Source: Clostridia bacterium (GTDB lineage: Bacteria; Bacillota; Clostridia; Christensenellales; Borkfalkiaceae). Taken from it: a DNA stretch of 64,000 nucleotides. Positions 51,432-59,552 of the stretch are shown here, in pieces. Within the stretch, counting starts at the first letter, position 1. Each line of letters starts with the position of its first letter. The translations under genes were made by a program, and so were the position numbers. The stretch lies in assembly GCA_028720205.1 (NCBI GenBank), contig JAQYLE010000017.1:1-64000 (forward strand), read 5' to 3'. The notes beneath the pieces are model-generated. The model did no database searches, was not told the DNA's origin, and was given only the letters and a program-made list of their open reading frames with translations.

Positions 51432-52376
51432 ATGAACGAAGAAATCGAATATGCCGAGATGTTGGAAATTCCCGTTTCCACCGTAAGCGTAACGGAAAAA
51501 CGCAGAAAATTCCGTAAGAGCAAAGGAGATCTGAAAGAAAAACTGATTTCCAAAGTCAACGGAAAAACGGCGGACGCGGCGAGCGCGTCTGCGGAAAGCG
51601 GCGAGACGTACTCGTATCCCGCTTATTCCGCCGATTTTTCGCGCGCGGAAAACAATGCGGAAACAATAAGCAATGCGTTTTCCGACGCGGAAAATTATAA
51701 ATACGCCGCCCGGGAAGCGGCGGCAGGTACGGCGGAAGCAAACGCTGCGAAGACGGAAAGCGAAAAATATTATTCCGCTTTTTCTACCGTAACGATAGAA
51801 AACGATATAGATCAAAACGAAAACGTCGCTCCGCCCGTACGCGGAAGAAGCAAAGCGGCGGGCAGGGTGATTGCGGTAGAGTTTGCGGCGGCGTGCTTAC
51901 TGTGCGCTACGATTTTTATGACCAACGTATTTATGCCGCAAAGCGGAATGAACGTATTTTTCCGTTCGCTCGGGCAGAAGGAAGAAACGCCCGTCAAAAA
52001 GAATTATACCGATTTTACGTTGCAGAGCGTTGTAAGCGATTTTGCCGAAGTGCCGCTCAGCGTTTCCGAAACGGGCGTGCTTTCCTTCCGCGGAAAATGC
52101 TGCGTATACCCCGCGGTAGACGGATCCGTGGCGGCGGTGACGAAAAACGAAAACGGCACGTACGACGTTAAAATATCGTATACGGAAGATTTTTACGGCA
52201 TGATCTGCGGACTCAACGAAGTGTATTACGCCGAAGGCGATAAAGTTTACGCCAATATTCCCGTGGGGTATACGCGCGGCGAAGAGGACGTGCAGGTGAC
52301 GATGTATTCGGGCGACGAAATGCTTACTTCGTTTACCGTGAACGATCAGAATTGTCTTTCGTGGGTTAATTCGTAA
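51432..52376 (+). CDS. Putative SpoIVFA-like partner of the M50 protease (degenerate M23 domain)
   Basis: A 314-residue protein with a long charged cytoplasmic N-terminus (~1-140), a single membrane helix (~143-165, VIAVEFAAACLLCATIFMTN) and an extracytoplasmic beta-rich C-terminal part (~205-314) that resembles a LytM/M23 fold: SFRGKCCVYPAVDGSVAAV and NGTYDVKISYTEDFYGMICG align with the strands that carry HxH motifs in true peptidases, but no zinc-binding histidines are present. In Bacillus, SpoIVFA has this design and holds SpoIVFB in complex. The gene is directly upstream of a SpoIVFB-type protease, supporting this role. Similarity is weak; SpoIIQ is the main alternative. Confidence 0.6.
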   Translation: MNEEIEYAEMLEIPVSTVSVTEKRRKFRKSKGDLKEKLISKVNGKTADAASASAESGETYSYPAYSADFSRAENNAETISNAFSDAENYKYAAREAAAGTAEANAAKTESEKYYSAFSTVTIENDIDQNENVAPPVRGRSKAAGRVIAVEFAAACLLCATIFMTNVFMPQSGMNVFFRSLGQKEETPVKKNYTDFTLQSVVSDFAEVPLSVSETGVLSFRGKCCVYPAVDGSVAAVTKNENGTYDVKISYTEDFYGMICGLNEVYYAEGDKVYANIPVGYTRGEEDVQVTMYSGDEMLTSFTVNDQNCLSWVNS

Positions 52377-52495
52377 CGATTTCGCGCGTTTTCCGCACGT
52401 TTCCCGCGCGGTCAATAAAAAAGCGCGGAAAGCGCACCCGCGGAAACGGCAAAAAATCAGGGCGAAAACCAAGCAGAAAATAAGGCGAAAACGGG

Positions 52496-53464
52496 ATGTT
52501 TAAAACCAAACGGACAAATAAAAAGGAGGGGCGGGCGTTCCGCGTCCACCCTCTTTTTTTTCTGGCGGGGATATATGCGTGTTTTACAAAATCTTTGCCG
52601 CTGTATCTGGGCGCGGTAACGGTGGCGTTGCAACACGAATGCGCGCATTCGTTCGCCGCGGCGCGGCTTGGTTTTCGGTTAAATCAGGTGGTGCTCACGC
52701 CTTTCGGCGCAACGATATCGGGCGATTTAAGCGGCATATCGCTGAAAGACGAAATTTCCGTGGCGATGGCGGGGCCGTTGTGCAATCTGGTTACGGCGCT
52801 GTTTTTCGCGGCGCTCTGGTGGTTGTTTCCCGATACCTACGCGTATACCGATACGGCGTTTTATCTTTCGCTGTATATCGGCGCGGGCAATTTGCTGCCC
52901 TTTTATCCGCTGGACGGCGGAAGAGTGCTGCGCGCGGCGATTGCGATGAAAACCGGAGAAAAAACGGCGGAAAAAATCTGTCGGAGCATCACGCTTGTCG
53001 CGGGGGCGGCGGTATTTTGTCTTGCCGCGGCGCTTTTCGTAAAAAAAACGTTAGCGGCGCCGTTGTTTGTCTTTTCGGTTTTTCTTATTGTCGGCGCGCT
53101 TTCGGGCGGCGGTCGGTACGAAAAAATAACGCCCGATTTTACGGCGGCGTTTTTGCGCGGCGTGGCGGAAAAGCGAGTGGCGATCGACGCTTCCTGCTCG
53201 TTGAAACGCGCGCTTTCGTTTTGCGAAAGCGGAAAGTATCTGCGCCTCGACGTATTTAAAAACGGCGAAAAAATTTTTGAAACGGACGAGAAAGCGTTGA
53301 CGGACTTTTTATCGGGCGAAACGCTGTATCTGCCGCTTTCGGCGATGATCGGCAAAACAGAGAGTCGTGCGGACAATACCGCTATGCCGCATGAGGAGTC
53401 CGGCAAATTTCTCCGCAACTGTATAAATTCGCATAAAAACAAGAATAATACCCATACTTGCTGA
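52496..53464 (+). CDS. spoIVFB: Site-2-type membrane metalloprotease (SpoIVFB-like, M50)
   Basis: A 322-residue intramembrane zinc protease. The N-terminal RVHPLFFLAGIYAC matches SpoIVFB; the zinc motif is HECAH (residues ~49-53, HExxH) and the distal ligand is in NLLPFYPLDGGRVLRAA (~133-149). About five membrane helices lie between ~18 and ~205, and a C-terminal CBS-like region (~215-285) follows. SpoIVFB cleaves pro-sigma-K; sigK is not in the window. The very C-terminus (KNKNNTHTC) is low-complexity. Paired with a SpoIVFA-like gene. Confidence 0.85.
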   Translation: MFKTKRTNKKEGRAFRVHPLFFLAGIYACFTKSLPLYLGAVTVALQHECAHSFAAARLGFRLNQVVLTPFGATISGDLSGISLKDEISVAMAGPLCNLVTALFFAALWWLFPDTYAYTDTAFYLSLYIGAGNLLPFYPLDGGRVLRAAIAMKTGEKTAEKICRSITLVAGAAVFCLAAALFVKKTLAAPLFVFSVFLIVGALSGGGRYEKITPDFTAAFLRGVAEKRVAIDASCSLKRALSFCESGKYLRLDVFKNGEKIFETDEKALTDFLSGETLYLPLSAMIGKTESRADNTAMPHEESGKFLRNCINSHKNKNNTHTC

Positions 53465-53479
53465 TATATCCGGACTATG

Positions 53480-53507
53480 CAAGTTTTTTATCGGCAAACT
53501 TGTTTTT
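53480..53507 (+). terminator. Terminator after spoIVFB
   Basis: CAAGTTT (53480-53486) pairs with AAACTTG (53496-53502), loop TTTATCGGC, then TTTTT. Confidence 0.7.
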
Positions 53508-53578
53508 ATCTTTCGCCGGTTTCTAACAAAAAACTGTAATCGCCCGCTACATATTTTTTCTGAAAGGAGGAAAAAAAT

Positions 53579-53980
53579 ATGCAGAAGGTGGAAATTTGCG
53601 GCGTGGATACGTCGGGGCTCCCTAAACTGACTGCGCAGGAAAACGAAACGCTGATGCGCGAATTGAAGGCGGGCGACGCGCAGGCGCGGGAAAAATTTAT
53701 CGTAGGCAATATGCGCCTTGTTCTTTCTTTAACCAAGCGTTTTCGCGCAAAAAACGCGCAGGCGGACGATTTGTTTCAGGCCGGGTGCGTGGGGCTGATT
53801 AAGGCTATCGACAATTTCGACGTTTCCGTCGGCGTGAAATTTTCCACATACGCCGTGCCGATGACGTTTGCAAAGCGAAACGCCCCTCTGCCTACGGAGG
53901 ACGAAATTATCGATGAATACCAAAGAAACGCTGCCGCTTACCCGCAAAGCCGCTGTTTTTCAGGCGATTACGCTGCTTGA
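53579..53980 (+). pseudogene. sigG: Truncated sporulation sigma factor sigma-G (region 2 only)
   Basis: The first ~105 residues match sigma-G: KVEICGVDTSGLPKLTAQEN at the N-terminus, GNMRLVLSLTKRF, DDLFQAGCVGLIKAIDNFD and VGVKFSTYAVPM. At this point, where sigma-G continues into region 2.4 and then regions 3 and 4, the sequence changes abruptly to an unrelated ~30-residue stretch and stops at 53980 (133 residues). Neither alternative frame restores the sigma-G pattern downstream. A strong ribosome site (AAAGGAGG) remains. Without regions 2.4-4 it cannot recognise promoters. Either sporulation is lost, or the second half lies elsewhere and is joined by rearrangement, or the assembly is chimeric. 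Confidence 0.8.
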
Positions 53981-54920
53981 AAAAGAGGGTAACCACGAAG
54001 AAGAAATACGGATACTTAAAAAATTTTCCGCCGGATTGCCCGCGGTGCAATGGACTAAAGAGGTCGCCGCGGACTGTATCGACAACTTTTTGCTGGAAAA
54101 CGGCAGGTTGCCCACGGTGACGGAACTTGCGCAGAATAAAGAACTGCCGTTTCATACGAGTTTTAAATATCTGTTCGGCATGCCCGCGCGCAAGTGGCTG
54201 GAAAAGCGCTATTCTTCCACGCGCGATATGCCCGTTGATTCGTCAGCCTCGCCGGTTTTACCTGTTTCTCCTGCCTCGCCTGTTTCGTCTGTTTTGCCCA
54301 AAACTTCGCGAAAACGGGCGCTTTTATCGGCGTATCGGGTGCTTGACGGCGAGGCGCGGGAGCGGATTAAAGATATGCTGGACGAATACCCGATTACGCA
54401 GTGGAACGATAAAAATATGGCTGACTGTATAGTGACGTATTATGAAAAATATCGGCGCGTTCCCGCGGAAGAGGAAATGAAACGCTCGGACGAGTTGCCT
54501 TATATCGGCGTATTTAAATACCGCTGGAAGACCACCTATCTGCAATGGCTGAAAGAACGCTTGCCCGTCTTGTACCGGCTGTATTGCGACGAGCGCACGC
54601 AACAAAGGGATTACGCGGGCGAATTCGTGCGCGAGTATAAAAGGATTCGCCCGAAGAACGAGGCGGATTTCAACAGAAAAAGAAACAGGGCGCTTTGTTG
54701 CGGTACGGAGCGCGTCAAGCGCGCTTTGAACGTTACCCGCTGGGCGGAACTTTTAAGCGCTTGTCGTCTTGAAGTTTGCAACGGCGCGGAGGAACGGGCG
54801 GAAATCGAGCGCGACAAAATCAAATCGGTGCGTATCATCGCGGTGGACTGCGGCGAAAATATCTTTTTCAGGCAATACGCCGCGGAAGAAGAACGGCGGT
54901 TTTTCGAGGCGGAGGGATAA
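53913..54920 (+). CDS. Repeat protein resembling homing-endonuclease-associated repeats, unknown function
   Basis: A 335-residue basic protein that begins inside the truncated sigG frame. It contains three related ~55-residue units: unit 1 (~47-106, QWTKEVAADCIDNFLLENGR then LPFHTSFKYLFGM), unit 2 (~155-215, QWNDKNMADCIVTYYEKYRR then LPYIGVFKYRWKT), and a more divergent unit 3 (~230-280, FVREYKRIRP then ERVKRALNVTRWAELL). The W...C...LP-x(4-6)-FKY/W pattern recalls repeats that accompany homing endonucleases and act as small DNA-binding units. No nuclease motif is seen. A serine/proline linker (SPVLPVSPASPVSSVLP) separates units 1 and 2. ATG at 53913 with GGAGG upstream. Confidence 0.65.
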   Translation: MNTKETLPLTRKAAVFQAITLLEKEGNHEEEIRILKKFSAGLPAVQWTKEVAADCIDNFLLENGRLPTVTELAQNKELPFHTSFKYLFGMPARKWLEKRYSSTRDMPVDSSASPVLPVSPASPVSSVLPKTSRKRALLSAYRVLDGEARERIKDMLDEYPITQWNDKNMADCIVTYYEKYRRVPAEEEMKRSDELPYIGVFKYRWKTTYLQWLKERLPVLYRLYCDERTQQRDYAGEFVREYKRIRPKNEADFNRKRNRALCCGTERVKRALNVTRWAELLSACRLEVCNGAEERAEIERDKIKSVRIIAVDCGENIFFRQYAAEEERRFFEAEG

Positions 54921-54966
54921 AAAGCGACGGTTGCGTAGGAAAGCGGCGTTAAAAAACGAAAAAAAT

Positions 54967-54997
54967 CGGGTATTCTTAGCGGAATATCCGTTTTTTA
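54967..54997 (+). terminator. Terminator after the repeat-protein gene
   Basis: CGGGTATTC pairs with GAATATCCG (one G-U) around a short loop and is followed by TTTTTTATT. It closes the chromosome-like part before the polysaccharide locus; the rest of the 334-base gap is AT-rich with the next promoter. Confidence 0.8.
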
Positions 54998-55157
54998 TTG
55001 CCGCGCACACGGTTTTTCGTGAAAAAATATGAAACAATACTGAACGATTATAAAATTTTTATGGTATTTTTCGGCGCGGTTTTTCTGTATTTTTCAGCAA
55101 AGGCAAATTTTTACTTAAAAAAATTATAGAAAAAATCTGCAATATAAACGGAAACGG

Positions 55158-55186
55158 TTGAATTTTCTATAATATTATGATATAAT
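55158..55186 (+). promoter_or_regulatory. Sigma-A promoter of the polysaccharide locus
   Basis: TTGAAT, 17 bases, TATAAT with TGA before the -10, in an AT-rich stretch. Confidence 0.75.
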
Positions 55187-55254
55187 ATTAATTATTTACC
55201 AAGTTTTGCAAACGAAGGTTGCGGCTGTTTTGTTATATTAACGGAGAAACGGAT

Positions 55255-56346
55255 ATGAAAAAACAATGCAAAAGAAACGAAAGCAGAATAAATTCTTCTA
55301 ATTTCGCCGCGCAACAAAGCCGTAGTATACCCGAAGAACAAGAAAAAAAAGCGCAACGTTTCTTTGCCGATGAGGAGAGCGTTGCACTTTCTTTTTCCGC
55401 CACCGCGAATCAATCGTTCGGATACAACAAAGCCGAAGAAGAGATTTATAAGCTGACTTTTTTTCAGAAATGTTATCGCGTAATAAAAGCCGGTTTAGAT
55501 TTTTTGATAGCGCTGCTTGCGCTAGTTGTTTTGTCTCCGCTGTTTTTGATTACGGCGATAGCGATAAAAATCGACTCGAAAGGTCCCGTGTTTTTTGTAC
55601 AGAAACGGATAGGAAGGGGCGGAAAAGAATTTAACTGCATTAAATTCAGAAGTATGTCGGTGGAGGCAAAGCACGACGTAGCCGGTTACGAGTATGCCGA
55701 AGCAGATTCATATATTACAAAAGTCGGGCACGTCATACGAAAATTGTCGATAGACGAACTGCCGCAACTGTTTTGCTTGCTGACGTTTAAAATGAGTTTG
55801 ATAGGATACCGCCCTTCGCAAAGCAACGAACACGAATTGAACGAGGCGCGTGAAAAATATGATTTGTATCAGATACGTCCGGGACTTTCCGGTTGGGCGC
55901 AGGTAAACGGAAGAGACGTTCTGGCTGCCCATCCCAAGAAAAAAGCAGAATACGACGCATATTATCTGCGGCATTTTTCGTTGTGGCTGGATATAAAAAT
56001 ATTTTTTATGACGATAGCCAAGGTATTTAAAAGCGAAGATATCGAAGAAGGCGTGATAGAGCCGACAGGCGATAAATTTGCGGAAAATACAAGCACGCTA
56101 ACTGTGGCGGAAGAAGTGGCGGCGGCAGATGGAAGGTTAGTAGAGGAAATCGCCAAAAAAGAGGCGGAGATTTTGCAGGAAGTCGCCGCGGCGGAAGATA
56201 TCGCTACAAAAACCGTTGCGGCAGAGAGCGTTGCGGAAGAAACCGTTTTGGAGGAGAGCGCCGTAGCAGAAAGTGTTGCCGTTCCCGTAGCGTCGCTTGT
56301 CGAAAAAGCAGAATCTCCCGCATCTATTAAAAGCGTAAATGGATAA
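55255..56346 (+). CDS. Initiating sugar transferase (undecaprenyl-phosphate glycosyl-1-phosphate type)
   Basis: Transfers the first sugar-1-phosphate to undecaprenyl phosphate, starting repeat-unit assembly at the inner membrane face. The Bac_transf domain (residues ~70-265) has one membrane helix (GLDFLIALLALVVLSPLFLI), then KGPVFFVQKRIGRGGKEFN, IKFRSM, KLSIDELPQLF, GYRPSQ and RPGLSGWAQVNGRD. A ~95-residue A/E/V-rich tail with repeated V-A-E/E-E-S words follows and is not part of the family. ATG at 55255 has a GGAGA site; an upstream TTG frame is less likely. The first gene of the polymer locus, still with the chromosomal base composition. Confidence 0.92.
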   Translation: MKKQCKRNESRINSSNFAAQQSRSIPEEQEKKAQRFFADEESVALSFSATANQSFGYNKAEEEIYKLTFFQKCYRVIKAGLDFLIALLALVVLSPLFLITAIAIKIDSKGPVFFVQKRIGRGGKEFNCIKFRSMSVEAKHDVAGYEYAEADSYITKVGHVIRKLSIDELPQLFCLLTFKMSLIGYRPSQSNEHELNEAREKYDLYQIRPGLSGWAQVNGRDVLAAHPKKKAEYDAYYLRHFSLWLDIKIFFMTIAKVFKSEDIEEGVIEPTGDKFAENTSTLTVAEEVAAADGRLVEEIAKKEAEILQEVAAAEDIATKTVAAESVAEETVLEESAVAESVAVPVASLVEKAESPASIKSVNG

Positions 56347-57439
56347 AAAAATGAAATACTTATTAATTTGTAATTCGTCACAAAATGTGATTACATTCCG
56401 AAAATCTTTAATTTTACATTTGTTGGAAGCGGGTAATGAAGTAGTTGTAATCGCCAGTGATAATGATTACAGGACGGAGACAGAAGCTTTGGGCGTTACT
56501 ATGTACGTATGCAATGCTAATAACCGTTCAATAAGTATAGCAAAAACGTTAAGTTATAAACGATCCGTTCGACAAGTGATAAAGAAAGAAAAACCGGACG
56601 TTGTTTTTACATTTCAAGTAAAACCTAATACGTTTGGGGTTTTTGCCGCTAAAAAAGAAAAAATCAAAACTATTTTTTGTATGGTGGAGGGAGCAGGAGA
56701 CGTATTTATTAAAAACGGACTGAAATGGAAGATTATACGTTTCTTTGTCTGCAAACTTTATAAAAAAGCGTTTAAAAGCGCAAATAAAGTTTTTTTCCTG
56801 AATAATGACGATAAGGCGGAATTTATTGCGCGAAAGCTTGTTAAAGAAAATCAATGCGTTGTTATTCCGGGAATAGGCGTTGATACAAAATATTTTGCTT
56901 TTAAACCAATTAAAAATCATAAAACATTTTTGATGGTCGCTCGGATGCTGAAAACAAAAGGAGTTTTGGAATACTGTAAAGCGGCGCGGATCGTGAAACA
57001 AAAATATCCTGAAGCCGTATTTAATTATCTGGGTGCCGAAGGGGATTTAAAAATTGCCGATATACAGGAATTTATCGATGACGGCAGCATTAACTATTTG
57101 GGCACGACAAAAGACGTCCGACCGTATATAGAAGATTCGCTACTACTACTACTACTGTCTAGTTACCGCGAAGGACTTCCTATGTCTATCATGGAAGCCG
57201 AATCTGTTGGGCGCGGAATTATTACAAGCAATAATATTGGGTGTAAAGACACTGTGATTGACGGATTTAATGGTTTTTTAATTGAACGCGGAGATTACAA
57301 TGCGATGGCGGAAAAAGTTATTTGGTGTATTGAACATCCAACGGAAGCCGAGCTGTTTGGTGTAAACAGCAGAAAATTAGTTGAAGATAAATTTGACGAA
57401 AATAAGGTTAATGAAGGAATTTTAAAAATTATATCATGA
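56339..57439 (+). CDS. GT4-family glycosyltransferase with a CTA tract
   Basis: A 366-residue GT-B enzyme. The C-terminal donor domain has VVIPGIGVDTKYF, FLMVARMLKTKGVLEY and SYREGLPMSIMEAESVGRGI (residues ~278-297), which contains the E-x7-E motif of GT4. The N-terminal domain (MKYLLICNSSQNVITFRKS) is the acceptor side. Donor and acceptor are unknown. A pure trinucleotide run, CTA x5 then CTG (about 57139-57156), encodes a hexa-leucine just before this motif. Overlaps the sugar transferase stop by 8 bases. From here the sequence is clearly more AT-rich. Confidence 0.88.
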   Translation: MDKKMKYLLICNSSQNVITFRKSLILHLLEAGNEVVVIASDNDYRTETEALGVTMYVCNANNRSISIAKTLSYKRSVRQVIKKEKPDVVFTFQVKPNTFGVFAAKKEKIKTIFCMVEGAGDVFIKNGLKWKIIRFFVCKLYKKAFKSANKVFFLNNDDKAEFIARKLVKENQCVVIPGIGVDTKYFAFKPIKNHKTFLMVARMLKTKGVLEYCKAARIVKQKYPEAVFNYLGAEGDLKIADIQEFIDDGSINYLGTTKDVRPYIEDSLLLLLLSSYREGLPMSIMEAESVGRGIITSNNIGCKDTVIDGFNGFLIERGDYNAMAEKVIWCIEHPTEAELFGVNSRKLVEDKFDENKVNEGILKIIS

Positions 57440-58482
57440 AAATTTTACACGTATTAAATTCCGATAGATTTTCCGGAGCTGAAAATGTTGTCTGTCAGAT
57501 TATAGAAATGTTTAAAAGTGATACCAACATTGAAATGGTTTATTGCAGCCCGGACGGTTCGATAAGAGATATGCTGAAAGAACGTGAAATTGTTTTTGCG
57601 CCGGTTTCAAAAATGACTAAAAAAGAATTAAAACGCGTAATTATCGAGCAAAAGCCGGATATTATTCATGCGCACGATATGCGTGCGAGCTTCGTTGCGG
57701 CAAGGTCGTGCGGAAAAATTACGCTTATTTCGCATATTCACAATAATAATTTTGACTCGCGAGGAATATCGGCAAAATCTATCGCTTTTTTGTATGCGGC
57801 AAAAAAATCGGAACATATTTTTTGGGTTTCTAAAAGTTCATATGAAGGATATGTGTTTCATGGGTTTTTCAAGAAAAAAAGCTCGGTGTTATATAATGTT
57901 ATAAATATTGAAGTCTTATATGAAAAAATGCGACAAGATGAAAAAAAATATGATTATGATGTGATATATGTAGGCAGATTGACCTACCCAAAAAATCCAC
58001 AACGACTGATGAATGTTTTTCGCTTGGTTGTTGAGAAAATACCGAATGTAAAGATTGCCGTTGTTGGTACGGGTGATTTGGAAAACGACGCAAAAAAACT
58101 CGCAGACTCATATGGATTACTTGATAATGTGCATTTTTTAGGTTTTCAGTCGAATCCGCTTAAAATATTGCATGACAGTAAAGTAATGGTTATGGCCTCT
58201 CGTTGGGAAGGAACTCCGATGTGTGCTCTTGAGACTATGGCATTAGGTGTGCCTATAGTATCAACACCTGTTGATGGGTTAAAAGATCTTATTGTTAATG
58301 ACGAAAACGGATTTTTAAGCGATGAGGATGAAGTGATGGCAGATAAAATTATTTCTTATATTAATACACCGACAAAGCGTAAAGAAATGTCTGATAAGCA
58401 AATGTTTTTTGCGAAAGAATGGAATGATATAAATAAGTATAAGCAGAAACTCTTTAATGTTTATAGGGAAATAAAAAAATGA
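57436..58482 (+). CDS. GT4-family glycosyltransferase
   Basis: A 348-residue GT-B enzyme. N-terminal MKILHVLNSDRFSGAENVV has the GAE-type loop common in GT4, and HAHDMRAS follows (~75-82). The donor site is in YVGRLTYPKNPQRLMNVF and SRWEGTPMCALETMALGVPIV (residues ~255-275). No membrane helix. Overlaps the previous gene by 4 bases (ATGA). Its codon use (many TTT, AAA and ATT) is unlike the upstream housekeeping genes. Confidence 0.88.
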   Translation: MKILHVLNSDRFSGAENVVCQIIEMFKSDTNIEMVYCSPDGSIRDMLKEREIVFAPVSKMTKKELKRVIIEQKPDIIHAHDMRASFVAARSCGKITLISHIHNNNFDSRGISAKSIAFLYAAKKSEHIFWVSKSSYEGYVFHGFFKKKSSVLYNVINIEVLYEKMRQDEKKYDYDVIYVGRLTYPKNPQRLMNVFRLVVEKIPNVKIAVVGTGDLENDAKKLADSYGLLDNVHFLGFQSNPLKILHDSKVMVMASRWEGTPMCALETMALGVPIVSTPVDGLKDLIVNDENGFLSDEDEVMADKIISYINTPTKRKEMSDKQMFFAKEWNDINKYKQKLFNVYREIKK

Positions 58483-59552
58483 AACTGGCTTTTTACATTA
58501 ATACTCTTTCTGGAGGAGGAGCGGAAAGAGTTGTGGCAAATTTAGCTAATTTTCTTTCGCAAGATAACGAGACTATTGTTATTAATTCTTTTAAAACGGA
58601 GAATGAGTATCCCCTAAACAATTTGATAAAACATATATATCTAGATAATAATGATTACTCGTCTCGGTTAAAAAAGAATGTTTATAGGATAAAAAATCTT
58701 AGAAAGATATTAAAAAAAGAAAAAGTAGACGTTTTGATTTCGTTTATGGCGGAACCCAATTTTAGGTCGTGTTTAGCATGTATAGGTCTAAAAACAAAGC
58801 TGATAGTTTCGGTAAGAAATGATCCAACTAAAGAATATTCAGGTATTTTGGGTAAAATAACCGGAAAAGTTTTAATGCCAACAGCAGATGGCTGTGTTTT
58901 TCAAACTGAAGATGCAAAAAGATGGTTTCCTAAAAAGTTGCAAAAAAAATCTACAATTATTTATAATGCGGTAAATAAAACATTTTTTTCCTCCGAGTAT
59001 AACGGGGAACGCAGAAATATTGTTACATGTGGTAGATTAACAGAACAAAAGAACCATAAATTGCTTATAGATTCTTTTAATATGATAAAAGAGGATTGCT
59101 CGGATAATTTATTAATTTACGGGGATGGTCCGTTAAAAGATAAATTGAAGAATTATTTGTCAGATTTAAAATTAAACGATAGAATTTTCTTAATGGGACG
59201 AACAGAAAATGTTATTACATCTATCAAAGATGCGAGAATATTTGTTTTATCTTCTAATTATGAAGGAATGCCTAATGCTTTAATGGAGGCAATGGCTTTG
59301 GGAATTCCATGTATATCGACGGATTGTCCTTGTGGCGGACCTAGAATGATAATAAACAACAAGGAGAATGGCTTACTGGTAAATTGTAACAATGTAGACG
59401 ATTTATCATCTGCGCTCAAGTTATTATTAGCTGATGAAAATCTATCTAAAACAATAGGCAAAAACGCACGTGAAGCAGCAACTAGAATGTTTGCATCAGA
59501 CAAAATTGATTTACAATGGAAAAATTATATTGAAGGTGTTTTTTATGAATGA
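58479..59552 (+). CDS. GT4-family glycosyltransferase
   Basis: A 357-residue GT-B enzyme. MKLAFYINTLSGGGAERVVA is the typical start with the GGGAERV loop; FVLSSNYEGMPNALMEAMAL and GIPCISTDCPCGGPRMIIN form the donor-binding end, close to the EpsF/WbnH-like branch. Substrates cannot be assigned. Overlaps the preceding gene by 4 bases and the next by 8, so the three GT genes are translationally coupled. Confidence 0.9.
   Translation: MKLAFYINTLSGGGAERVVANLANFLSQDNETIVINSFKTENEYPLNNLIKHIYLDNNDYSSRLKKNVYRIKNLRKILKKEKVDVLISFMAEPNFRSCLACIGLKTKLIVSVRNDPTKEYSGILGKITGKVLMPTADGCVFQTEDAKRWFPKKLQKKSTIIYNAVNKTFFSSEYNGERRNIVTCGRLTEQKNHKLLIDSFNMIKEDCSDNLLIYGDGPLKDKLKNYLSDLKLNDRIFLMGRTENVITSIKDARIFVLSSNYEGMPNALMEAMALGIPCISTDCPCGGPRMIINNKENGLLVNCNNVDDLSSALKLLLADENLSKTIGKNAREAATRMFASDKIDLQWKNYIEGVFYE

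Noticed and set aside
53840-53980. Simple frameshift in sigG
   Set aside because: Reading the other two frames beyond the junction does not restore sigma-G region 2.4, 3 or 4; the sequence is unrelated rather than shifted.
55219-55254. Longer TTG start for the sugar transferase
   Set aside because: The ATG at 55255 has a GGAGA site at good distance; the extension has no support.
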